A stretch of 64,000 bases of DNA. It comes from Paenibacillus_G elgii_A (GTDB taxonomy: Bacteria > Bacillota > Bacilli > Paenibacillales > NBRC-103111). A program made the translations under genes and the position numbers. The DNA is taken from positions 124,001 to 188,000 of the forward strand of contig JBHJMN010000001.1 of assembly GCA_042219835.1 (NCBI GenBank). The letters are read 5' to 3'. Every line of letters begins with the position of its first letter. Position 1 is the stretch's first letter. Of this stretch, positions 33,431 to 41,782 are shown one piece after another. The notes beneath the pieces are model-generated. The model saw only the letters and a list, made by a program, of their open reading frames with translations. It searched no databases and had not been told where the DNA came from.

Positions 33431-33610
33431 ATGGTTAACAATCTCGAAAGCAATTATGACTGCTCCAATGCAGGCGGCGATCTTCAAGAGCTGCAGCAGC
33501 AGCTGGCCGGGATGCAAACTACTGAGCTTGACGAACAAGCTCAGCAAACGGTCAACCGTCTGGAAAACCAGATTCGGTTCATCAAGAACAAGTGCGACAT
33601 TCGCCCTTAA
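33431..33610 (+). CDS. Small coiled-coil protein with two cysteines
   Basis: 59 residues from ATG 33431, with GGAGGTG 9 nt upstream (an earlier in-frame ATG at 33419 overlaps that site). Gln/Leu-rich heptad-like pattern (LQELQQQLAGMQTTELDEQA), one Cys near residue 11 and one near 55. Not recognised. It ends before a strong terminator. Confidence 0.55.
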   Translation: MVNNLESNYDCSNAGGDLQELQQQLAGMQTTELDEQAQQTVNRLENQIRFIKNKCDIRP

Positions 33611-33629
33611 TCCAAGCTTTTGAAGAGAA

Positions 33630-33665
33630 AAGCCAGCCCTTCGGATATTCATCCACGGCTGGCTT
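33630..33665 (+). terminator. Strong hairpin terminator
   Basis: AAGCCAGCC (33630-33638) pairs with GGCTGGCTT (33657-33665); the following sequence is GTTGCATTT. It can act after the 59-aa gene. Confidence 0.75.
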
Positions 33666-33699
33666 GTTGCATTTGAGAGATAAAAAACGATGGGTAATG

Positions 33700-34018
33700 C
33701 TATTTTTTAGTCTTCACGAAGCAGCCGATGTCGCTCACATTATGAATGACATGGAAGTTTAATAGTTGATAGGCCGTCATCGCGTTTAATTTTTCGTGCA
33801 AATCGTAAATCGACATCGCCGCGTGCCGTTTCGCCCAGCTTGATCGACACGTGGCATTCCACATAGACGCGTTCAACTTGTGTGCGAGCGGCCATCGTAT
33901 AGTTGACGATACCATCGGAAACAAAATAGGCATGGTTCTTATCGGGTGTCAGAAAAGCGTCGACGATTTCGAAGTCACCGTTGCCTGAATCAATGACGAG
34001 CTTGATTCTTTTTAACAC
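33700..34018 (-). pseudogene. Small unknown gene with a probable frameshift
   Basis: From a GTG at 34018 (AAAGGGG upstream) the frame reads MLKRIKLVIDSGNGDFEIVD... to about residue 66, then degenerates into basic, unlike sequence ending at 33740. In the next frame from about 33825 the text MSIYDLHEKLNAMTAYQLLN continues to a stop at 33700 and looks like the real C-terminus. Joining them at 33815-33830 gives about 105 residues. Family unknown. Confidence 0.5.
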
Positions 34019-34263
34019 GGCATGTAGCCCCTTTCGTTTTTTAAATGTTCATCTGATCAAGACACGGCACCAAATAGATGATCATTAGAAGATAGTTTCA
34101 GTAATAAAACACATAAAAATCAGATGAAAACTCGGAATTGAGAAATAGTGAATATAACCGGGTTTACTTTTTACTTGTAGGAATGAAGCCCCCCTATTCG
34201 TGAATTGAAAGATATGAGTCTTTTTGTTAAGATGAACTTGAATCATGAAGTCAATATTTCGAT

Positions 34264-34328
34264 ATGTCAACATGTTGTGCATGGAATTATATTACACCTC
34301 ATCGACCAAAATGTCAACATGTTGTGCA
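34264..34328 (+). repeat. Two 18-bp direct repeats with a palindromic core upstream of the XRE gene
   Basis: ATGTCAACATGTTGTGCA occurs at 34264-34281 and 34311-34328, 47 bp apart. Each contains the perfect palindrome CAACATGTTG. The pair lies 20-85 bp before the XRE start, with a TATATT between them, so they are likely operators. The rest of the 330-bp gap 34019-34348 shows no gene. Confidence 0.75.
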
Positions 34329-34348
34329 AACGTTTTAGGAGGATTCTC

Positions 34349-34579
34349 ATGTCTGTTCGGTGTAAACTTGGAGACATTATGAAGCAGCGTGGACTTTCGA
34401 ATAAAGAAGTCGTAGAGTTAACTGGAGTTAGCCGAAACACGATTACTTCGTTGGCCGCTAATGCCACAAAGAGGATTGATTACGATACTCTTGAGGGTCT
34501 CTGCCGGGGACTTAATGTCACGCCAGGAGATTTGATTGAATATGTACCGGACGATAATCCAAGTACAAAGACCCCGTAA
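34349..34579 (+). CDS. XRE/Cro-type transcriptional regulator
   Basis: 76 residues from ATG 34349 (AGGAGG 6 nt upstream); the frame is open 48 codons further without a leader. One helix-turn-helix with LGDIMKQRGLSNKEVVELTG and VSRNTITSLAANATKRIDYD, ending with CRGLNVTPGDLIEYVPDD. This is the compact HTH_26-like form common in phage and element regulators. Direct repeats upstream suggest autoregulation. No target operon is evident next to it. Confidence 0.85.
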   Translation: MSVRCKLGDIMKQRGLSNKEVVELTGVSRNTITSLAANATKRIDYDTLEGLCRGLNVTPGDLIEYVPDDNPSTKTP

Positions 34580-34604
34580 CAGCTCATGCTGGTATGGGGT
34601 CTTT
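34567..34604 (+). terminator. Terminator of the XRE gene
   Basis: AAAGACCCC pairs with GGGGTCTTT (34567-34604) and spans the stop codon. Confidence 0.8.
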
Positions 34605-34631
34605 GTTGCGACCGCGATGTTTCGGAAATCG

Positions 34632-35562
34632 TTAAGATTCACGAAACGTCATACTATCAAGGATCTCTTGAAATTGTTTGCTGGAGCTTTTGTAAGTATC
34701 CTCGTAGGAGGAATTTAAAATTGTATAAAAATGGGAGTCTGATTCGAATACTAGAAGAGTATCTATTCTTTTATCCCAGTCATTCCCATTCCTATATTTG
34801 ATCTGAAAAGCGTCGAACCCGAATAGCTTTGTCTGCTTTTCCTCGATAATCTCCTTTTTAGCAATATTCCTTCCCTTTTTAACGTGTTCAAGATATTCAG
34901 CTAGCTTTAGATTTTTCAAGCTGTCAGCAGTCTTGGGATCAGAATAGATAAGCAGCAATGTGTAGTTGAAATACCGGATAGCAAGTTGGGCACCGGATAC
35001 GTCCATTTGTCCGGTATCAACTGATTTGGTGATGTCAGCGATATTTCTCCATAGGCCATACGTGGTAAAATGGAACTTCCCATCTTTGCTTGTAAATTGT
35101 CGTTTACTCTCGATGATAACGGTACCACTCAACTTTTGCATCGACGGATTCGGAGATGAAACGAATAGGAACAAATGTATTGCCATCAACAATAGTTGGA
35201 GTAACAGGTAGGACGACCGCCTTACCGTTTACATTTGCGTTAGGGTTTCCAATTTGCAGTTGGATTTGTGTCCCTTCCTTTTGTCCAATTATTATTTGGT
35301 TCTGCTCATCCCAACGGATTTGAAACCCCAATCGCTCAAAGACAGGTCTGAATTGGACAAGTGTCGTCGAATTTTTGATCATTGGTGGACTACTAAACGA
35401 AACCGGATTGGCATCCAGAATTACTTTAATCTCAGTCGCTTTAGATTTGTCCTCTCTTGCTAACAGATTGCTTTTTAATTGAAGCAAGATTTCGTTGGCT
35501 TTTACGTTCTCCGGAGCAATGAACAGCATGAGAGAAATGAGGAGGATTGGTATACGTTTCAC
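34632..35562 (-). pseudogene. Copper amine oxidase-like (stalk) domain protein, frameshifted
   Basis: The first frame, from ATG 35562, has a signal peptide (MKRIPILLISLMLFIAPENVKA-like). A copper amine oxidase N-terminal repeat unit follows, with RPVFERLGFQIRWDEQN and FVPIRFISESVDAKVEW. It stops at 35104. The next frame continues from about 35125 with TVIIESKRQFTSKDGKFHFTT and a second domain of about 150 residues to 34632. Deleting one T in TGGTACC at about 35115 joins the two. Such proteins are exported and often spore- or wall-associated. AT-rich and beside the XRE gene. Confidence 0.65.
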
Positions 35563-35792
35563 TTCTACACTCCTTTAATTGTACGGTATTATAATCAAAC
35601 AGCCAGACTTTTGACATCCGCCTATGGCCAGCATAAGCGCTTGCCTCCTTTGCCTTAGCAGTGCCTCCCCGCAACCATTAGTTACAATAATCATAAGCGC
35701 CGCGGTGAAAAGTCTATATTTCGTAATTCTACAATGGAAATGTTCGGCATACTAGAGAATGTTCGTTCGCATATGGACAGCACTCTACGAAA

Positions 35793-35822
35793 ATGAAAAC
35801 GCCGAGCCCGTTAGGACCCGAC
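35793..35822 (-). terminator. Terminator of spo0A
   Basis: GCCGAGCCC (35801-35809) and GGACCCGAC (35814-35822) pair fully in RNA with three G-U pairs, followed on the minus strand by GTTTTCATTTTC. It lies 20 bp after the spo0A stop. The 230 bp between it and 35563 holds no gene, only an 8-bp hairpin (CGCTTATG/CATAGGCG) near 35625. Confidence 0.65.
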
Positions 35823-35841
35823 GTAGGAATGCTTACTTATT

Positions 35842-36636
35842 TCACGAAACCTTATGCTCAATCCTCAACTTATCCGCCACCATCGCGATGAACTCCGAGT
35901 TCGTCGGCTTCGCCTTGCTAATATTGATCGTATAGCCGAACAAATGCGAGATGCTGTCGATATTGCCTCGCGTCCAAGCGACTTCGATCGCATGGCGGAT
36001 CGCCCGTTCGACGCGGCTTGGCGTAGTTTTGTACTTTTCGGCGATGGCCGGATACAGCGTTTTCGTAATCGCTCCAAGAATTTCGATGTTGTTATAAACC
36101 ATCGTGATCGCTTCACGTAAATATTGGTACCCTTTTATGTGAGCGGGCACACCAATTTCGTGAATGATGGTTGTGATGTTGGCATCCAGATTTTTGCCTT
36201 TCGGCAATTGAACGACGTTCGCTTTCTGCGACGACGAAGAGGACGTCACTGGCGCTGTGCCAATCAACTGCCGAATCCGGTTTGTCAAAATTTCCATATC
36301 GAACGGTTTCAAAATGTAATACGAGGCGCCGAGCTGGACCGCTTTTTGGGTAATGTTTTCTTGACCGAAAGCAGTGAGCATGATGATTTTCGGCTGCGGA
36401 TTCAAATCCATTTCCCGCAGCTTCTCGAGCACGCCAAGACCGTCCAAATGAGGCATAATAATGTCCAAAATTAATACGTCCGGCACTCGGGGGCCTTGCT
36501 CGATTAGACGAAGCACATCATTTCCATTGTAAGCAACGCCGGTCACTTGCATATCGGCCTGATCATCGATGAATTCGGAAAGAAGATTCGTAAATTCTCG
36601 GTTGTCGTCTGCTAAAAGAACTTCAATGGTTTGCAA
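35842..36636 (-). CDS. spo0A: Sporulation master response regulator Spo0A
   Basis: 264 residues from TTG 36636, with GGAGG 9 nt upstream. Receiver domain with acidic pair ADD (residues 9-11), phosphoacceptor Asp58 in LILDIIMPHLDG, and Lys in ILKPFD. After a Ser-rich hinge comes the Spo0A DNA-binding domain, including PSRVERAIRHAIEVAWTRGN. It starts sporulation when phosphorylated via the phosphorelay. Sigma-H-type promoter and 0A boxes precede it. It is separated from spoIVB by a DUF5648 gene. Confidence 0.98.
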   Translation of the reverse strand: MQTIEVLLADDNREFTNLLSEFIDDQADMQVTGVAYNGNDVLRLIEQGPRVPDVLILDIIMPHLDGLGVLEKLREMDLNPQPKIIMLTAFGQENITQKAVQLGASYYILKPFDMEILTNRIRQLIGTAPVTSSSSSQKANVVQLPKGKNLDANITTIIHEIGVPAHIKGYQYLREAITMVYNNIEILGAITKTLYPAIAEKYKTTPSRVERAIRHAIEVAWTRGNIDSISHLFGYTINISKAKPTNSEFIAMVADKLRIEHKVS

Positions 36637-36693
36637 TGGTAAGCGCCTCCTTCATTTGCGGCAATTCGCTTTAGCAATATTTACCTGTAATAC

Positions 36694-36804
36694 AATTTCG
36701 ACATGCACTTTAAAATTCCTTCTGTCGAATATTATTTTTCTGGATTTTTTCTGACTTTTATTTTATAATAAATAATTTACTCCACCATTATACATTTTTC
36801 GACA
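36694..36804 (-). promoter_or_regulatory. spo0A control region: sigma-H promoter and three 0A boxes
   Basis: Minus strand sigma-H elements: GAAGGAATT (36714-36722), 11-bp spacer, GTCGAAATT (36694-36702). Boxes matching TGTCGAA (Spo0A site TGNCGAA) occur at 36697-36703 and 36798-36804 on the minus strand and at 36723-36729 on the plus strand. The first overlaps the -10, the second lies in the spacer of a TATAAT-type promoter at about 36788-36793. This mirrors the vegetative plus sporulation promoter layout of Bacillus spo0A. Confidence 0.75.
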
Positions 36805-36853
36805 AAAATCATGAAAATGATACACTCTTTAAGAATTCGGCTTACAAAGAAAG

Positions 36854-36909
36854 AAAAAACTTCCTGAACAGAGCAGATATTGAAATCTGCTGCTTCAGGA
36901 AGTTTTTTA
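36854..36909. terminator. Long bidirectional terminator
   Basis: CTTCCTGAA (36860-36868) pairs with TTCAGGAAG (36894-36902), with an inner GCAGAT/ATCTGC stem, flanked by A-run and T-run. Confidence 0.9.
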
Positions 36910-36916
36910 TTTACTC

Positions 36917-37399
36917 TTAGTAAATGTAACCGGTTATTCCTTCATAAACATAACCTTTCCCGCTGTTATCAAGTTCACCAAAGGTCGTCGTATAGAAATG
37001 ATCAGTATAATTATAATAACGATAGAGAGGTTTCGTCCCTGTTTGAGGCTCGGAGTATATATATCCTGCTATTCCTTCCAATTTATATCCCCTCGCGCCA
37101 TTACCTAGTTCACCAAAATTGGTTGTATAGAAATGATCAGTCCCGTTATAGTACCTATAGAGCGGCAAAGTACCCGGTTGCTGCTGTTGAAAAATATTTC
37201 CCTGGATACCTTCAAAAGAATAACCTTTCCCGCCGTTGCCTAACTCATCAAAATTCGTCGTGTAGAAATGATCAGTACCATTATAGTACCGATAAAGTGG
37301 AACAGTACGGTCTGCTGATGCCTCGGCCGAACCAACAACGCCAAAGCCAGAGAACATGGCAAACATAAATAGTAATACAATTGCAACTTTTCTTTTCAC
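36917..37399 (-). CDS. Secreted DUF5648-type triple-repeat protein
   Basis: 160 residues from GTG 37399 (GAGGAG upstream). A signal peptide (KRKVAIVLLFMFAMFSGFGV, cleavage near AEASA) is followed by three repeats of about 42 residues. Each has PLYRYYNGTDHFYTTNF, an ELGNGGKGY segment and EGIxGYI. The Tyr/Trp-poor YxYxNxTDHFYT blocks are typical of DUF5648, found in secreted proteins of unknown role. AT-rich compared with neighbours; it sits between spo0A and spoIVB, which are adjacent in Bacillus, so it is likely an insertion. Confidence 0.8.
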   Translation of the reverse strand: MKRKVAIVLLFMFAMFSGFGVVGSAEASADRTVPLYRYYNGTDHFYTTNFDELGNGGKGYSFEGIQGNIFQQQQPGTLPLYRYYNGTDHFYTTNFGELGNGARGYKLEGIAGYIYSEPQTGTKPLYRYYNYTDHFYTTTFGELDNSGKGYVYEGITGYIY

Positions 37400-37543
37400 A
37401 GTTCCACTCCTCACAAAAAATATTGAAGGTTGGCCAACCAACAACTATAGTATTTCATATTTGGGTATTTGTGACAATAGGGACAAGGTACTATTTCCCA
37501 TTTAATTTAAAACTTTCTTTAAATTGAATATATCACAAAAGAA

Positions 37544-37571
37544 AAAACCGAAGACCATTAACTGGCCTTCA
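37544..37571 (-). terminator. Terminator of spoIVB
   Basis: On the minus strand CTGAAGGCC and GGTCTTCGG pair (two G-U pairs), followed by TTTTTT. The stem begins inside the last codons of spoIVB. Confidence 0.8.
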
Positions 37572-38895
37572 GTTCCGTTGTTTCCGTATTGGAAGGACGA
37601 AGCATAATGCCTGCATCCTGCAGCATCCATTCGATAAAGCATCCGTAACCGCTCGTCGGATCATTGACGAAGACGTGAGTCACCGCCCCGATTACTTTTC
37701 CGTTCTGAATAATCGGGCTTCCGCTCATGCCTTGTACAATCCCTCCGGTCTTGTCCAACAGGCGGGAGTCGGTAATTTTAATCACCATCCCTTTGGTAGC
37801 GGGGTACTCTTGCTTCGCCACATGGACGACCTCGATATCGAATTTCTCGACTTTCTGAGCGTTGACCACCGTATAAATCTGCGCAGGGCCTTCCTTCACT
37901 TCTTCGGCGAAGGCGACGGGCAATGCCTTGTCGCTGTAGCTATGTCCCGGTGTATCAAACATTTTACCGAAAATGCCGAACTGCGTATTTTTCTCAATGT
38001 TGCCAATGGATCTGCTTTCCTTAGAGAACTGGGCGCGCTTTTCCCCAGGTTCTCCGTTCTGGCTCTTCGAAATCGAGGTGACATTCGAATGCACGATTTC
38101 CCCGTTGCCTACCCTAATCGGCACTTGGGTGTCCATATCGGTAATGACGTGGCCCAGTGCTCCGTATACGCCTTGATCCGGGGCATAGAAGGTCAGCGTT
38201 CCGACTCCGGCAGCCGAATCGCGAATATAAAGTCCGAGCCTGTATGCCTTGTCCACGATATCATACGCAGGAGTAATCGGAATGTCGAGCGTTTCGTTAC
38301 CGCGGCGGATCGTCAGCATTATCGGCTTTTTGTCCTCGCCCGCTGCTTTGACGAGATCCGCTACCCGGCTTACGTCGCTTACGGTTTTGCCGTTCATTTT
38401 GACGATGAGATCGCCAAGCTGTACCTTGGCTTCTTCACCCGGGGACGTTTTGCGATCATCTGCGATCGCCACCAAATGATGCCCGACGATCATAATCCCG
38501 GCCGATTTCAGCTTCACGCCAATCGTCTGGCCTCCGGGAATCACTTTTAAATCCGGGACGACATTGACTTTAACCGTCTTAAAAGGAATTTTACCGAATA
38601 GCTTCAGCTTCATTTCAGCTTGTCCGGCTTGATAAGATTCAAGTGCGATAGGATGATGAAGATCCACTTGGAATGAGTGCCTTGCCGAGCCGTTGACCTT
38701 GAGCACTTCCGGATGGTTGACCGTCACTTGCGCGCTGACGGGCATCGCCAGCTTCAGTTGGGTTTGCTGTCCGGTAAAAAGCCGGAGCTCCTCGGGGAAT
38801 GAGGCAAAACTGCGGAAAGGGGTGGTGAGGCTACCCAAACAAACGAAGAGGACGAGCAGTAATCCAATCAATCTTTTGCTATGGTTGGAACCCAA
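37558..38895 (-). CDS. spoIVB: SpoIVB serine peptidase
   Basis: 445 residues from TTG 38895; a GTG at 38904 is too close (1 nt) to the AGGGAG site, which is 10 nt from the TTG. An N-terminal membrane anchor, a PDZ domain (about 110-200, GDLIVKMNGKTVSDVSRV) and the SpoIVB peptidase domain follow. The domain has GALGHVITDMDT (catalytic His) and IVQGMSGSPIIQNGK (catalytic Ser). Secreted from the forespore, it triggers pro-sigma-K processing. It is followed upstream by recN as in Bacillus. Confidence 0.93.
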   Translation of the reverse strand: MGSNHSKRLIGLLLVLFVCLGSLTTPFRSFASFPEELRLFTGQQTQLKLAMPVSAQVTVNHPEVLKVNGSARHSFQVDLHHPIALESYQAGQAEMKLKLFGKIPFKTVKVNVVPDLKVIPGGQTIGVKLKSAGIMIVGHHLVAIADDRKTSPGEEAKVQLGDLIVKMNGKTVSDVSRVADLVKAAGEDKKPIMLTIRRGNETLDIPITPAYDIVDKAYRLGLYIRDSAAGVGTLTFYAPDQGVYGALGHVITDMDTQVPIRVGNGEIVHSNVTSISKSQNGEPGEKRAQFSKESRSIGNIEKNTQFGIFGKMFDTPGHSYSDKALPVAFAEEVKEGPAQIYTVVNAQKVEKFDIEVVHVAKQEYPATKGMVIKITDSRLLDKTGGIVQGMSGSPIIQNGKVIGAVTHVFVNDPTSGYGCFIEWMLQDAGIMLRPSNTETTELKAS

Positions 38896-39035
38896 TTCGC
38901 TCACGCTCCCTTGCTTCCTTTGCTTTGCGGCACGCGGCTTGCGACTTCCGGCTTCAGAGCTGGCTGCACCGCCGTTTGTGTACCTTTAAGGTAACCCCCG
39001 CCCTTTTCTTTTATAACTCCAAAATGCTCCCTTGG

Positions 39036-40736
39036 CTAGCTCATTTTCGCTTTCATGTTATCGGCAAGGACGAGCATTTCCTGCGCGTGCTGGAGCGTTT
39101 TGTCGGTCACTTCGACGCCTCCCAGCATCCGGGCGAGCTCGTGAATGCGTTCTTCCGTATTCAAGTCGTCAATATTCGTATAAGTGCGGTCTCCATCCGT
39201 CGTTTTATGAATGCGGTAATGCACGTCCGCCATGCAGGCGACCTGCGGCAGATGCGTAATGGAGAAGATTTGGCAGCTCCTGGACAGCTTGGACATCTTC
39301 TCGGCTATGGCCTGAGCCGCGCGTCCGCTTACCCCGGTATCCACTTCGTCGAAGACGAGTACCGGAATGCTGTCCACCCGGGCAAAAATCGATTTAAGCG
39401 CCAGCATGACGCGGGAAATTTCCCCGCCGGAAGCGATTTTGCTGAGCGCGCGCATCGGTTCTCCGGGATTGGCCGAAATCAGAAACTCGACCTGGTCGGC
39501 GCCTTCGCGCGTCAGCTTCTTCTCCCCATTCACGGCAAAATGCACCCGGAATTGCGTCCGCTCCATCTGCAGCTCACGGAGCTCCGCCACAATTTCCGCC
39601 GCGAGCTTATCCGCTACGATCATACGCTGCTCGGTCAGAAGCGAGGCCAGCCGCTGTACCTGTTCGAGGGCCGCGGCTTCCTCCTTTTGCAGCTGCTGAA
39701 GCTTTTCGTCCTTGTTCTCGATCAGGTCCAATTCCCGTTCAATCTTTTCAACATAAGCAAGGATATCTGAAACCGATTCTCCATATTTTCTGCGGAGCGA
39801 CGTAATCGTATCCAGCCTTTGCTCGATAAAATCAAGTCTGGAAGGGTTGAACTCCACTTCATCCCGGTAATCACGAACTTGGTAAGCGGCGTCTTCCAAT
39901 TGGTAGAACGCTCCTTGCACCTGCTCCAGCAGCGGCTGAAGCTTAGCGGGATCGAGCGCGGCGATATCCTGAAGCTTCTGGACGGCGCGTCCGACCGCAT
40001 CCAGCCCTTTGCTTCCTCCGTACAGCAAATCGTAAGCGTCGGAGGCGTTCTGGAACAGCCGTTCCGCATTGACCAGCTTTCGCTTCTCATCAGCCAACGC
40101 CTCGTCTTCTCCCGCTTTCAGTTTGGCCGAACGAATCTCTTCGACCTGAAACCGGTACAAATCCATCATTTGCAGCGCTTGCTTGCTCGTTTCCTGAAGC
40201 TCCTTAAGCTGCTTGCGGATTCCCTGGTACACATCGTACGCTTCCTGATAAGCAAGCTTGGCAGGCAAAATCTGCGGCTCGCCGAACATGTCGAGCCACC
40301 GGATATGCTCCTCCACCCGGAACAATGATTGATGCTCGTGCTGTCCGTGAATATTGACCAGATAATCGCCAATTTCCCTAAGCACGGCGCGGTTGACTAA
40401 CTGTCCGTTCACGCGGCTGGTGCTTTTGCCTTGAGCCGTAATTTCTCTGCGAATAATAAGATGCTCCTCCGGGTCGGCTTCTATTCCCACACTGGACAAA
40501 ATATTCCAAACGGGATGATCCTTCCCGATTTGATACAGCGCTTCGATCGACGCTTTGTCGCTTCCGTAGCGAACCAGATCCGACGAACTGCGGCCTCCCG
40601 CAATCAGACCGAGCGCGTCGATGATGATCGATTTGCCCGCACCCGTTTCTCCTGTCAAGACGTGGAATCCGGTTTTGCAATGCAATTCGACATGTTCGAT
40701 AACCGCCAGATGGCGAATGGATAGTTCCAGCAGCAT
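39036..40736 (-). CDS. recN: DNA repair protein RecN
   Basis: 566 residues. SMC-like: Walker A TGETGAGKSIIIDAL near the N-terminus, long coiled coils (about 150-370), signature SKIASGGEISRVMLALK, Walker B VLVFDEVDTGVSG, then ITHLPQVACMAD. RecN acts early in double-strand break repair, bridging ends. It lies between argR and spoIVB as in Bacillus. GAGAGGTG leader before ATG. Confidence 0.97.
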   Translation of the reverse strand: MLLELSIRHLAVIEHVELHCKTGFHVLTGETGAGKSIIIDALGLIAGGRSSSDLVRYGSDKASIEALYQIGKDHPVWNILSSVGIEADPEEHLIIRREITAQGKSTSRVNGQLVNRAVLREIGDYLVNIHGQHEHQSLFRVEEHIRWLDMFGEPQILPAKLAYQEAYDVYQGIRKQLKELQETSKQALQMMDLYRFQVEEIRSAKLKAGEDEALADEKRKLVNAERLFQNASDAYDLLYGGSKGLDAVGRAVQKLQDIAALDPAKLQPLLEQVQGAFYQLEDAAYQVRDYRDEVEFNPSRLDFIEQRLDTITSLRRKYGESVSDILAYVEKIERELDLIENKDEKLQQLQKEEAAALEQVQRLASLLTEQRMIVADKLAAEIVAELRELQMERTQFRVHFAVNGEKKLTREGADQVEFLISANPGEPMRALSKIASGGEISRVMLALKSIFARVDSIPVLVFDEVDTGVSGRAAQAIAEKMSKLSRSCQIFSITHLPQVACMADVHYRIHKTTDGDRTYTNIDDLNTEERIHELARMLGGVEVTDKTLQHAQEMLVLADNMKAKMS

Positions 40737-40755
40737 AAACTACACCTCTCTGACA

Positions 40756-41205
40756 TTAACTGAGCATTCCCAAGACTTGATTAACGATATGTGAGCTGTG
40801 ATCCTTGGTCCGGCAAATGATCAGAATCGTGTCGTCGCCGCTGATCGTCCCCATAATTTCATTCCATTCCAGACTGTCAATGAGCGCCGCAATCGCGCTG
40901 GCCGTCCCCGGCAAGCTTTTGAGCACCACGAGATTCTCGGTATGGTCAATATGCACAAAATGATCGTTGAGCGCTCGCCGCAATCGCTGCAGCGGATTGT
41001 AACGCTGTTCGGCCGGCATGGAATATTTATACCTTCCGTCGTCCAGCGGCACTTTGATCAGATGCATTTCCTTGATATCTCTGGAAATGGTCGCCTGCGT
41101 CACATGAAAACCCGCTTTGCGAAGCTGCTCGACGAGCTCGTCCTGCGTTTCGATTTCGTTGTTGGTGATGATTTCGCGTATTCTAACATGTCGTTGGCCT
41201 TTCAT
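40756..41205 (-). CDS. argR: Arginine repressor/activator ArgR (AhrC)
   Basis: 149 residues from ATG 41205 (GGGAGGATG upstream), the AhrC length. Winged helix (QDELVEQLRKAGFHVTQATISRDI) and the C-terminal hexamerisation and arginine-binding domain (LPGTASAIAALIDS and GTISGDDTILIICR). It represses arginine synthesis and activates catabolism. It is 20 bp from recN, forming an argR-recN pair. Confidence 0.96.
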   Translation of the reverse strand: MKGQRHVRIREIITNNEIETQDELVEQLRKAGFHVTQATISRDIKEMHLIKVPLDDGRYKYSMPAEQRYNPLQRLRRALNDHFVHIDHTENLVVLKSLPGTASAIAALIDSLEWNEIMGTISGDDTILIICRTKDHSSHIVNQVLGMLS

Positions 41206-41219
41206 GGCATCCTCCCTGG

Positions 41220-41702
41220 TCATGGGGTCTCGGTATCGTCATCTTCGGCTTGCATCTCGAACACATAGCAATCCACCGTTTGTTCAGGCACATTTACATA
41301 TAATACTCCTGCCGTTTTGGGGTATAGCAGTTGATACATGAGCAGATGGTCGCGGACGCCGCTTCCGGTCCTCTCCATCGGTTTACGCTCTTTTGCTGTC
41401 TTGACGATGTAATACCGGCCGTTTTTCTCCACGGTGTAATCGATGAACAGCCGGCTCTGAAGCGTTTCGCTGCGGTTGACTTTGATGTGTACGGGAATGC
41501 GTTTCTTCCCGCTAAGGACCGAATAGCCGCACGCCTCAAGAAGCTCCGTCGCTTCATCCTCCGGAACCTCCGCGTCGACAGGAAATTCAAACGGAGGTCC
41601 GTCTTCTACGGCTTCCTTCAGCTTGCTCCGGGCGTAAACATACACCCATGCCCCCAGTGCCATCGCCACCAAAAACACGATCAAGCCGTCCCCGCTTTGC
41701 AT
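41220..41702 (-). CDS. Unknown membrane-anchored protein
   Basis: 160 residues from ATG 41702 (GAGGTG upstream). An N-terminal helix (about 8-25) is followed by a soluble domain with PVHIKVNRSETLQSRLFIDY and a segment of paired aromatics and Lys (YYIVKTAKERKPMERTG). The mixed alpha/beta pattern could hide a nuclease-like fold, but no catalytic set is certain. It lies between tlyA and argR and likely shares a transcript with argR-recN. Confidence 0.7.
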   Translation of the reverse strand: MQSGDGLIVFLVAMALGAWVYVYARSKLKEAVEDGPPFEFPVDAEVPEDEATELLEACGYSVLSGKKRIPVHIKVNRSETLQSRLFIDYTVEKNGRYYIVKTAKERKPMERTGSGVRDHLLMYQLLYPKTAGVLYVNVPEQTVDCYVFEMQAEDDDTETP

Positions 41703-41757
41703 GGAATCACCTCGAAGGAATATTCGAGAAACCGTATCCAAATTCCTGTGTAAAGGC

Positions 41758-41782
41758 AAAAAAACTCATCCGTCAAGATGAG
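41758..41782 (-). terminator. Terminator after tlyA
   Basis: On the minus strand CTCATC-ttgacg-GATGAG (41765-41782) is followed by seven T. It includes the last codons of tlyA and separates it from the unknown-argR-recN unit. Confidence 0.85.

Noticed and set aside
35563..35800. Possible riboswitch upstream of the stalk-domain gene
   Set aside because: A hairpin (CGCTTATG/CATAGGCG) and GGCAAAGG-like words are present, but no complete aptamer core could be traced.
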